Part shown: positions 1-5,269 of the stretch, one piece after another
How the letters are laid out: each line of letters starts with the position of its first letter
How positions within the stretch are numbered: the stretch's first letter is position 1
Assembly: GCA_041627475.1 (NCBI GenBank)
Contig: JBFKQZ010000210.1
Coordinates: 1-5,713 of the forward strand
Source: JBFGFG01 sp041627475
GTDB lineage: Bacteria; Actinomycetota; Nitriliruptoria; Nitriliruptorales; Nitriliruptoraceae
Direction: 5' to 3'
DNA: 5,713 bases
Position numbers and translations under genes: made by a program
Notes under the pieces: generated by a model
Database searches by the model: none
What the model was told of the DNA's origin: nothing
What the model saw: only the letters and a program-made list of their open reading frames with translations

Positions 1-336
1 CTGCCCGGCGAAGCGCAGGTACGGCTCGATGACGAAGTCGGTGTCGTCCGCGCGCAGGCGCTCGGCCAGCGTGTGGAAGTCCTCGACGGTCAGGAGCACC
101 CCGAAGTGGGGGACCGGGACCGCATGGCCGTCGACCGCGTTGTGGGCGGCCGGACCGGGGTGGTCGTCCACGAGGTGGGTGACGAACTGGTGGCCGTACA
201 TGTTCCAGTCGATCCAGCGGTCGTCGCTGCGGCCCTCCTCGAGGCCCAGGACGTCGCCGTAGAAGCGGCGCGACGCAGCGAGGTCGTCGACCGGGACGGC
301 GAGGTGGAAGCGCGGGATGTCGGGGCGGTCGGCCAC
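1..336 (-). CDS. VOC family (glyoxalase/dioxygenase-fold) protein, 3' end outside window
   Basis: The visible 112 codons encode a vicinal oxygen chelate protein. The N-terminus has the family opening FHLAVPVDDL (residues 10-19) followed by RRFYGDVLGL (23-32). A second half carries VPHFGVLLT (75-83) and ends in FVIEPYLRF (101-109). By comparison with the family, His11, His77 and Glu104 are plausible metal ligands; the last expected ligand, a Glu near the C-terminus, would lie beyond the left edge, so roughly 25-30 residues are probably missing. Substrate cannot be read from the sequence: members include glyoxalases, extradiol dioxygenases and resistance proteins. The start is GTG at 336-334, chosen because a GGAG Shine-Dalgarno sequence sits 7 nt upstream and the domain begins right after it. 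It is transcribed divergently from the AAE transporter, with about 50 bases between the two starts. Family assignment is firm; function is unknown. Confidence 0.88.
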   Translation of the reverse strand, partial: MADRPDIPRFHLAVPVDDLAASRRFYGDVLGLEEGRSDDRWIDWNMYGHQFVTHLVDDHPGPAAHNAVDGHAVPVPHFGVLLTVEDFHTLAERLRADDTDFVIEPYLRFAGQ

Positions 337-389
337 GTGGGTGCTCCGTCGTCGGGGTGACGGGCAGCGTGCCACGGTTCACTGCGCCC

Positions 390-1985
390 ATGGCCACGCT
401 CCTCGCTGACGAACCGGTCCTGACGCTGTTCCTCGTGGCAGCGCTGGGCTCGCTGCTCGGTCGCGTCCGCGTCCGAGGAGTCGCACTCGGGGTCGCGGCG
501 GTCGTCTTCGCCGGCCTGGCAGTGTCCGCCCTGGTGCCCGCCGCGGCACTGCCCGAGATCGTCGTCGTGCTGGGCCTGTCGATCTTCGTCTACGCGGTGG
601 GCCTCGCCTCCGGCCCGTCCCTGCGGCACGTGCTGCGGGGCGGCGGTGGTCGCGTGGTCGCCGGCGCCGCTGCCGTCCTCGTGGTCACCGCGGCTGCCGT
701 CGTGGGGCTCGCGGCGCTGCTGGGCGTCGACGGTGCCGGTGCTGCCGGGGCGTTCGCCGGCGCGCTGACCAACACGCCGACGCTGGCGACGGTGGTCGAC
801 CGGCTCGGCGCGGCCGGGGGTGACGCGGCGGTCGTCGCCTTCTCCATCACGTACCCGCTCGGCATGGCGGTGACGCTGCTCGCGACGGCCCGGGCGGTGC
901 GCGGTGCCGGCGGCGGGGCCGAGGAGCTGACCCGGGTCACGGTGACCCTCGCCCGCGACGTCGGCGACGTCGCGACCCTGCTCGGTGACCAGCGATCGCG
1001 GGTGACGGTCGTTCGGGTCCGTCGCGGGCCGGCGGCCGTCGCGCCCGAGGACGACGTCGTCGCCACGCCCGACACCGAGCTGCGCGAGGGCTGGACGGTC
1101 ACGCTGCTCGGCGCGCCCGCGGCCGTCGACGAGGTCGCGAGCCGCGCCGGTGGGGCCCGACGCGCGGACGCGTTCGAGGACCGTCGCAACCTCGACTTCC
1201 GACGGGTCTGGGTGACCGAGCGCGGTGTCGTCGGACGCACCATCGGTGATCTTCGGCTGCCGGCGCGCCGGGAGGCGACGATCACCCGTGTCGCGCGGGG
1301 CGACGTGGAGTGGCTCGCGGCCGACGACGACGTGCTCCAGCTGGGGGACCGGGTGACGCTGGTGGCCCCCACGGACCGCCTCGAGGCCGTCGCCGACGAG
1401 CTCGGCGACGAGGTGCGTCGGACCAGCGAGTTCGACGTGCTCACGTTCGGGCTCGGCGTCGTGCTGGGGATCCTGCTCGGCACGGTCCCGGTCCCCCTCG
1501 GCCCGGTGACGCTCCAGCTGGGCTTCGCCGGTGGACCGCTCGTCGCGGGGCTCGTGCTCGGGGCGCTGGTGCGGACCGGGCCCCTGCTGTGGCAGGTGCC
1601 GCAGAGCGCGTCGGTCACGCTGCGGCAGCTCGGTCTGGTGCTCTTCCTCGCCGGCGTCGGGACGCGCGCCGGACCGGCGTTCGTGGACGCGCTCGGCTCG
1701 CCGCTGCTGCTGCAGGTGCTGGCGCTCGGCGCCACCGCGATCGCCGTGCCGGTGGTGGCCACGATGGTGTGGCAGCGCCGGGCACTGGACTCGCTCGGGC
1801 GCGTCACCGACGGGCCCTCGGCGCTGGCCGGGCTCGTCGCCGGCATCACGTCGCAGCCGGCGGCGCTCGCGCTGGCGGAGGACCGCGCCGCCGGGCAGGA
1901 CGCCCTGCTCGGGTACGCGACCGTCTTCCCGGTCGCGATGGTCGGCAAGATCCTGCTCGGCCAGGCAATCGCCGCGCTGCTCTGA
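390..1985 (+). CDS. Aspartate:alanine exchanger (AAE) family transporter with two TrkA_C domains
   Basis: This is an inner-membrane transporter of 531 residues, normal for the AAE family (AspT, YidE/YbjL, SucE). An N-terminal membrane block (about 8-172) and a C-terminal one (about 348-531) flank a soluble region with two TrkA_C/RCK_C-like domains (about 178-252 and 266-340). The two membrane blocks are repeats of each other: GALTNTPTLA (124-133) matches GITSQPAALA (485-494), and each is followed by a FP/YP-containing helix (YPLGM at 155, FPVAM at 513). Known relatives exchange aspartate/alanine or export dicarboxylates such as succinate; the substrate here is not determinable. An in-frame GTG at 357 would add 11 residues, but the first hydrophobic segment begins just after ATG 390, as in relatives, and neither start has a clear Shine-Dalgarno. 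A leaderless mRNA is possible: TTCACT at 378-383 is a weak -10 candidate. The gene is followed by an inverted repeat and then the PHA module. Confidence 0.88.
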   Translation: MATLLADEPVLTLFLVAALGSLLGRVRVRGVALGVAAVVFAGLAVSALVPAAALPEIVVVLGLSIFVYAVGLASGPSLRHVLRGGGGRVVAGAAAVLVVTAAAVVGLAALLGVDGAGAAGAFAGALTNTPTLATVVDRLGAAGGDAAVVAFSITYPLGMAVTLLATARAVRGAGGGAEELTRVTVTLARDVGDVATLLGDQRSRVTVVRVRRGPAAVAPEDDVVATPDTELREGWTVTLLGAPAAVDEVASRAGGARRADAFEDRRNLDFRRVWVTERGVVGRTIGDLRLPARREATITRVARGDVEWLAADDDVLQLGDRVTLVAPTDRLEAVADELGDEVRRTSEFDVLTFGLGVVLGILLGTVPVPLGPVTLQLGFAGGPLVAGLVLGALVRTGPLLWQVPQSASVTLRQLGLVLFLAGVGTRAGPAFVDALGSPLLLQVLALGATAIAVPVVATMVWQRRALDSLGRVTDGPSALAGLVAGITSQPAALALAEDRAAGQDALLGYATVFPVAMVGKILLGQAIAALL

Positions 1986-1991
1986 TCGCAC

Positions 1992-2020
1992 GGTCGTGGC
2001 AGCGTCGTCGGACCACGACC
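1992..2020. terminator. 8-bp perfect inverted repeat after the transporter gene
   Basis: GGTCGTGG (1992-1999) and CCACGACC (2013-2020) are exact reverse complements separated by 13 nt. The structure begins 6 nt past the transporter stop and ends 31 nt before the start of the next gene. There is no T-run, which is common for actinobacterial terminators, so it could stop transporter transcription. It could equally be a dyad operator in the promoter region of the following two-gene PHA module. The sequence does not decide between the two. Confidence 0.45.
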
Positions 2021-2038
2021 ACACTGGGCCGGTGCAGC

Positions 2039-2044
2039 GGGAGG
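2039..2044 (+). promoter_or_regulatory. Strong Shine-Dalgarno for the PhaE-like gene
   Basis: GGGAGG lies 7 nt before ATG 2052. It is the clearest ribosome binding site in the window, fixes the start of the small coiled-coil gene and supports that gene being real despite its length. Confidence 0.75.
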
Positions 2045-2051
2045 CCACCAC

Positions 2052-2378
2052 ATGTTGAAGCGACTGTTCGACGCACTCGACGCGCGGGTGTCGCCGTCGG
2101 TCGACGAGCTCGCGCGCAACGACGACGTCATGGCCGTGGCCGCCCTGCTGCACCGCGCCCGTGGTGCCGTCGGACGTCGCGTGGAGCGGGCGTCCCGACG
2201 CGTCCTGCACGCGGTCAACCTCCCCGCCGGCAGCGACGTGAACCGGCTGCTGGACCACATCGCCCGCCTCGAGCAGGAGGTCGCCGGCCTGCGGCAGCAG
2301 CTGACCGACCGCGAGCTGCAGGCGTTCCTGGACGAGCTCGCCGACGAGCAGCAGTCCGACGGCGGGACGGGCGAGTGA
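2052..2378 (+). CDS. Small phasin/PhaE-like coiled-coil protein, putative PHA synthase partner
   Basis: A 108-residue, charged, soluble protein with no signal peptide or membrane segment. Residues 1-55 look helical and basic (RRVERASRRVLHAV, 42-55). NLPAGSDVNRL (56-66) resembles the phasin/PhaE motif of the type 'lPtrxDVxxL'. It is followed by a regular coiled coil with hydrophobic a/d positions V63, L66, I70, L73, V77, L80 and L84, then an acidic tail. Class III PHA synthases need a second subunit, PhaE (about 350 residues) or, in Bacillus, PhaR (about 200 residues), encoded beside phaC; this gene holds that position. Its TGA overlaps the ATG of phaC by one base (TGATG), so translation is probably coupled. 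It is much shorter than PhaE or PhaR and could instead be a granule-associated phasin. That it is a real gene is well supported by the Shine-Dalgarno and the coupling; the functional call is inference from motif and position. Confidence 0.72.
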   Translation: MLKRLFDALDARVSPSVDELARNDDVMAVAALLHRARGAVGRRVERASRRVLHAVNLPAGSDVNRLLDHIARLEQEVAGLRQQLTDRELQAFLDELADEQQSDGGTGE

Positions 2379-3457
2379 TGCCGGACGTCCCACGACCGTC
2401 CGACCTCACCGACCGCGTCCGCGAGGGCCTCGGTCGCACGGCCCGTCGTGCTCGGCACGGACTGCAGCACCTGGCCGGCACCGACCCGCCGGCGGTCGGC
2501 TGCACACCCGCCGAGGTCGTGTGGCGGCGCGGCAAGACGCGGCTGCTGCGCTACGAGAGCGACCGTCGGTCGCTGCAGCCCCCGGTGCTGCTGGTGATGA
2601 GCCTGATCTCCAAGCCGTACGTGCTGGACCTCCAGCCGGGCAACAGCTTCGTCGAGGACCTGCTCGCGGCCGGGCTCGACGTCTACATGCTGGACTGGGG
2701 CGTCCCGGACGCCGCCGAGTCGGGCAACACGCTGGAGACCTACGTCGACGAGCTGCTGCCGCTCGCGTCGGCGGCCGTGATGCGCACCAGTGGGACCCGC
2801 GAGCTCCACGTCTTCGGCTACTGCATCGGCGGGATGCTCGCCATGCTCTTCGCGATGGGGCATCCCGAGGTGCCCCTGCGGTCGCTGTCGCTGCTGGCCA
2901 CACCGGTGGACTTCGCGGAGCTGGACGGTCTCGCCGCGTTCCTGCGCAGCGAGGTCGTCACGGTCGACGACGTCCTCGACGAGACCGGCAACGTGCCACC
3001 CGCCACGGTGATGCGCGGCCTCAACGTCGCGAACGGCGTGACCGGCAGCCTCCAGGCCTACGCGAACCTGCTGTCCAACCTCCACGACGAGCGGTACGTC
3101 ACGGCGCACGAGGCCATGCACGGCTGGGCCCACGACCACATCCCGTTCCCCGGAGCGACGTTCGAGCAGTTCGTCGACCTGTTCCTGCGCGGCAACCGGC
3201 TCGTCGCCAACGACGTCGTGACGGCGCGTGGCCGGCTGGACGTGGCGGCGATCACCTGCCCGGTCCAGCACATCACCGGCCAGCGCGACCGCCTGGTCCC
3301 GGCCGTCGCGAGCAGTCCGGTCATGGACCTGCTCCCGCACGCCGACGACGTCCAGTTCGACGCCGGGCACGTCGGGATGCTGGTGGGTCGGACCGCGCAC
3401 AAGGTCACGATCCCGGCCATGGCGGCCTGGATCGTCGAGCGCAGCGACGAGGCCTGA
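2378..3457 (+). CDS. phaC: Poly(3-hydroxyalkanoate) synthase, class III-type PhaC
   Basis: Predicted to polymerise (R)-3-hydroxyacyl-CoA into PHA at the granule surface, releasing CoA. The 359-residue length is that of class III PhaC (about 355-360) and far below class I/II (about 560-600). It is an alpha/beta hydrolase-fold protein with PPVLLVMSLISKPYVLDL (68-85), the family strand YMLDWGVPD (103-111) and the modified lipase box GYCIGG (147-152), in which Cys149 replaces the usual lipase serine. The rest of the triad is Asp304 in GQRDRLVP (301-308) and His331 in DAGHVGMLVG (328-337). These match the spacing of the Allochromatium vinosum class III enzyme (Cys149, Asp302, His331), so it should be catalytically competent. 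The start ATG overlaps the stop of the PhaE-like gene and has no strong Shine-Dalgarno of its own, which suggests translational coupling. No phaA or phaB (precursor supply) lies in the window. A PhaC-like hydrolase of other function is less likely given the complete triad and partner gene. Confidence 0.9.
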   Translation: MPDVPRPSDLTDRVREGLGRTARRARHGLQHLAGTDPPAVGCTPAEVVWRRGKTRLLRYESDRRSLQPPVLLVMSLISKPYVLDLQPGNSFVEDLLAAGLDVYMLDWGVPDAAESGNTLETYVDELLPLASAAVMRTSGTRELHVFGYCIGGMLAMLFAMGHPEVPLRSLSLLATPVDFAELDGLAAFLRSEVVTVDDVLDETGNVPPATVMRGLNVANGVTGSLQAYANLLSNLHDERYVTAHEAMHGWAHDHIPFPGATFEQFVDLFLRGNRLVANDVVTARGRLDVAAITCPVQHITGQRDRLVPAVASSPVMDLLPHADDVQFDAGHVGMLVGRTAHKVTIPAMAAWIVERSDEA

Positions 3458-3467
3458 GGGCCGGTCG

Positions 3468-3495
3468 GACGCCCGAAATCCCTGCATCGGGCGTC
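3468..3495. terminator. 9-bp perfect inverted repeat after phaC
   Basis: GACGCCCGA (3468-3476) and TCGGGCGTC (3487-3495) are exact reverse complements around a 10-nt loop, starting 11 nt past the phaC stop. Seven of nine pairs are G:C, so a stable RNA hairpin is expected. No T-run follows. It is a good candidate for a factor-assisted or U-less terminator, or an mRNA-stabilising 3' hairpin, separating the PHA module from the serine hydrolase, which begins about 25 nt downstream. Operator function for the hydrolase gene is the alternative. Confidence 0.55.
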
Positions 3496-3519
3496 GGGAT
3501 CCGTCACCATCCTCTCGAG

Positions 3520-4716
3520 GTGCGAGAGGGGTGCGGGATCAACTTCGACGGTGACGTGCAGCCGGCGTTCCTCGATGTCGCCGAGCAGTTCCGGCGCCTC
3601 TTCCGGCGGCCCGGCTCCGGTGGTGGTGCGCTCACGGTGCTGCTGGACGGCGAGCCGGTGGTCGACGTCTGGGCCGGGACCCGCGACCTCGACGGCGACG
3701 AGCCGTGGCAGCGCGACACGATGGCGCTGTCGTTCTCGACGACCAAGGGCGTCGCCGCCACCGTGCTCCACCGACTCGCGGACCGCGGCCTGCTGGACGT
3801 GCACGCCCCAGTCGCGGAGTACTGGCCGGCGTTCGCCGCCAACGGCAAGCAGGACGTCACCGTCACCGACCTCCTGACCCACCGCGCCGGCCTGCACGAC
3901 GTCCGACACCTCGTCAACCGCCCCACGGACGTCCTCGACCACCACCTCATGGAGGAGCTGCTCGCGGCAGCCGCGCCGTCGATGACCCCCGGCCGGCACT
4001 CGGCCTACCACGGGTTCACCTTCGGCTGGTTGGCGTCCGGGCTCGCCCGGGCGGTCACCGGGCAGGACATGCGCGACCTGTTCCGCACCGAGCTGGCCGA
4101 GCCGCTCGGGCTGGACGGACTGCACCTCGGCGTGGCCGAGGACGACGAGGCGACCGACGCGCGCGTCGCGGCACTCCACGACCACGGGCTCGGACTGGCG
4201 TCGCTGCTCGGCAGCCGGCTGAGCCTCGTCCCCGCTGTCGGTCGCGTCGCGGACGCGCTGTACGTCGAGGACTTCGACCAGCTGCTCGCCGAGCCCGCCC
4301 GGCCCGCCGTGCACGCCCAGATGCCCGCGGTCAACGGCTGCTTCACGGCGCGGAGCCTCGCGACGCTCTACGCGACGTTGGCCAACGGGGGCTCGCTGCA
4401 CGGCGTGCGCCTGCTCGACGCCGCCACCGTGCAGCGGGCCGTCCGCCGCGTGGTCAAGGACCGTGACGCGGTCCTGGGCATCCGCATGCACTGGCGGCTC
4501 GGCTACCACCAGGCGTTCACGGCCACCGGCGCGTCGCGCACGGCGTTCGGGCACTACGGCTACGGCGGCAGCGGCGCGTGGGCCGACCCGATGTCCGGGT
4601 TGGCGGTGGCGTTCGTCACCAACCGGCTCGGTTCGGGCACCACGCCGATCGCCGACAGCCGCCTGCTGCGGCTGAACGGCCGCATCCACGAGGCGGTGGG
4701 GCGCCTGGCCGCCTGA
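3520..4716 (+). CDS. Serine hydrolase, beta-lactamase/family VIII esterase superfamily
   Basis: A penicillin-binding-protein-like serine hydrolase of 398 residues from this start, close to the 380-400 typical of EstB-type family VIII esterases. The nucleophile motif SxxK is Ser73-Thr-Thr-Lys76 in LSFSTTKG (70-77). Tyr163 in AYHGFTFGW (162-170) fits the second catalytic motif, and GHYGYGGSGAWADP (344-357) fits the HxG-like C-terminal motif. TDLLTHRAGL (116-125) is a further family signature. No signal peptide is visible, so it is probably cytoplasmic. Relatives hydrolyse esters or small amides rather than antibiotics; the substrate is unknown. Next to phaC it could act on hydroxyalkanoate oligomers, but this is speculation. 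The start is uncertain: GTG 3520 has no good ribosome site, GTG 3556 would cut into the conserved N-terminus (NFDGDVQPAF), and a good GAGAGGGG sits 6 nt before an ATC codon at 3538. The gene ends 3 nt from the convergent HPF-like gene. Confidence 0.87.
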   Translation: MREGCGINFDGDVQPAFLDVAEQFRRLFRRPGSGGGALTVLLDGEPVVDVWAGTRDLDGDEPWQRDTMALSFSTTKGVAATVLHRLADRGLLDVHAPVAEYWPAFAANGKQDVTVTDLLTHRAGLHDVRHLVNRPTDVLDHHLMEELLAAAAPSMTPGRHSAYHGFTFGWLASGLARAVTGQDMRDLFRTELAEPLGLDGLHLGVAEDDEATDARVAALHDHGLGLASLLGSRLSLVPAVGRVADALYVEDFDQLLAEPARPAVHAQMPAVNGCFTARSLATLYATLANGGSLHGVRLLDAATVQRAVRRVVKDRDAVLGIRMHWRLGYHQAFTATGASRTAFGHYGYGGSGAWADPMSGLAVAFVTNRLGSGTTPIADSRLLRLNGRIHEAVGRLAA

Positions 4717-4719
4717 GCC

Positions 4720-5052
4720 TCAGCGCAGCTGGTGGTTGTTCTTCGGCTCCGACCGGTGCTTCAGGTCGCTGATCTGCCGGATCAGGTCCTCGCGGACCTC
4801 GAGGACCGCGCCGTCGATCGCCTCGTGGTCCGAGCTCGCCACCAGCCGCCGCATCCCACCGAGCTTCGCCTCCAGCGTCGTGCGCTGGCTGGCGGTGTCC
4901 CGTTCCTTGACCGCGATCTCGAGCTCGATGTGGTTCGCGGAGAACGAGCGCAGGCGCTCGTCGAGGCGTCCGAGCAGCTCGACGACGTGGTCGCGCTCGT
5001 CGGCGGCGAAGCCGTGTCCGAGGCGGAGGGTGTCGGCGACGATGGTGGTCAT
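4720..5052 (-). CDS. Short HPF/RaiA-like ribosome hibernation (S30AE) protein
   Basis: A 110-residue protein resembling ribosome hibernation promoting factor/RaiA, which binds the 30S decoding region during starvation and blocks translation. The evidence is the layout: a helix DERDHVVELLGRLDERLRSF (18-37), strands through HIELEIAVKE (41-50) and TTLEAKLGGM (58-67), then a final helix with the family-like run ASSDHEAIDGAVLEVREDL (72-90) and a basic end. Long actinobacterial HPFs add a C-terminal dimerisation domain and reach about 200 residues or more; that domain is absent, so this would be a short form. Start ATG 5052-5050 is preceded 6 nt upstream by GGAG (plus-strand 5059-5062). The gene converges on the serine hydrolase with a 3-nt gap, and its promoter must lie in the 217-base region shared with the PQ-loop gene. 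Similarity is judged by eye and is moderate; an unrelated small alpha/beta protein remains possible. Confidence 0.68.
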   Translation of the reverse strand: MTTIVADTLRLGHGFAADERDHVVELLGRLDERLRSFSANHIELEIAVKERDTASQRTTLEAKLGGMRRLVASSDHEAIDGAVLEVREDLIRQISDLKHRSEPKNNHQLR

Positions 5053-5148
5053 GGAGGACTCCGGGGTCGGTGGTCGGTGCGGCGCGAACGGCGTCGCGTC
5101 GCACCTCGGACCATCGCGCAGTCCGCGGCGCCGGGGCAGGGTCGAGCG

Positions 5149-5162
5149 CCGCCGCGCGGCGG
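5149..5162. repeat. Perfect 14-bp GC palindrome
   Basis: The sequence CCGCCGCGCGGCGG equals its own reverse complement. As RNA it could form a 5-bp stem with a GCGC tetraloop in the leader of the HPF-like gene; as DNA it could be a dimeric regulator site. In such GC-rich DNA a palindrome of only C and G is less surprising than one of mixed composition. Confidence 0.4.
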
Positions 5163-5168
5163 GACCTA

Positions 5169-5216
5169 GGACCCGCGCGAAGTGGACCCGCGGTGGATCC
5201 GTCCGGACGGGTCCAC
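5169..5216. repeat. Cluster of GGAYCCG direct and inverted repeats, possible operator
   Basis: GGACCCG occurs at 5169-5175 and 5184-5190, GGATCCG at 5195-5201, and the inverse CGGGTCC at 5208-5214. The second and third copies extend to GTGGAYCCG and start 11 nt apart, one helical turn, so they lie on the same DNA face. The second and fourth form a perfect 9-bp inverted repeat (5182-5190 / 5208-5216). Such an arrangement, 54 nt upstream of the PQ-loop start, is typical of a cooperative repressor or activator site, but no regulator is identified. Confidence 0.45.
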
Positions 5217-5269
5217 CACACGGCACAGTCCCGCGATCCCGATCACCCCTCCCGGATCGAGGCACCCCC

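Larger units (their letters stand above)
5053..5269. promoter_or_regulatory. Divergent intergenic region between HPF-like and PQ-loop genes
   Basis: This 217-base stretch has no convincing coding sequence and must hold the promoters of both flanking genes, since their starts point away from each other. It contains the HPF Shine-Dalgarno (5059-5062), a 14-bp GC palindrome (5149-5162), a cluster of GGAYCCG repeats (5169-5216), a 6-bp inverted repeat (CGATCC 5234-5239 / GGATCG 5254-5259) and the Shine-Dalgarno of the PQ-loop gene, GAGG (5259-5262), 7 nt before its ATG. I cannot place -35/-10 boxes with confidence. Confidence 0.6.

Noticed and set aside
1310..2377. In-frame upstream extension of phaC through the transporter and PhaE-like genes
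   Set aside because: The upstream part is Arg/Ala-rich shadow translation. The PhaC domain and the stop/start overlap fix the start at 2378.
90..3487. Very long open frames on the minus strand opposite the transporter and phaC
   Set aside because: They are products of high GC and rare stop codons. Their translations are Arg/Pro/Ser/Ala-rich low-complexity protein with no domain, while the opposite strand encodes clear families.
3468..3500. Possible pseudoknot: loop bases ATCCC (3478-3482) complement GGGAT (3496-3500) just after the stem
   Set aside because: With no linker between stem 1 and the second pairing strand, a 9-bp stem cannot be spanned. The two pairings are alternatives, and a 5-bp match may be chance.
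4691..4714. AGGCGG / CCGCCT stem at the end of the serine hydrolase gene, as a terminator
   Set aside because: It lies inside the coding sequence, is only 6 bp with a 12-nt loop, and can be explained by codon use.
5053..5062. GGAG/CTCC complement around the HPF-like ribosome site, suggesting a hidden Shine-Dalgarno
   Set aside because: The two halves are only 2 nt apart, too short for a hairpin loop.
5107..5125. CGGAC / GTCCG inverted repeat with 9-nt spacer
   Set aside because: Five base pairs of GC-rich sequence are expected by chance in this composition.
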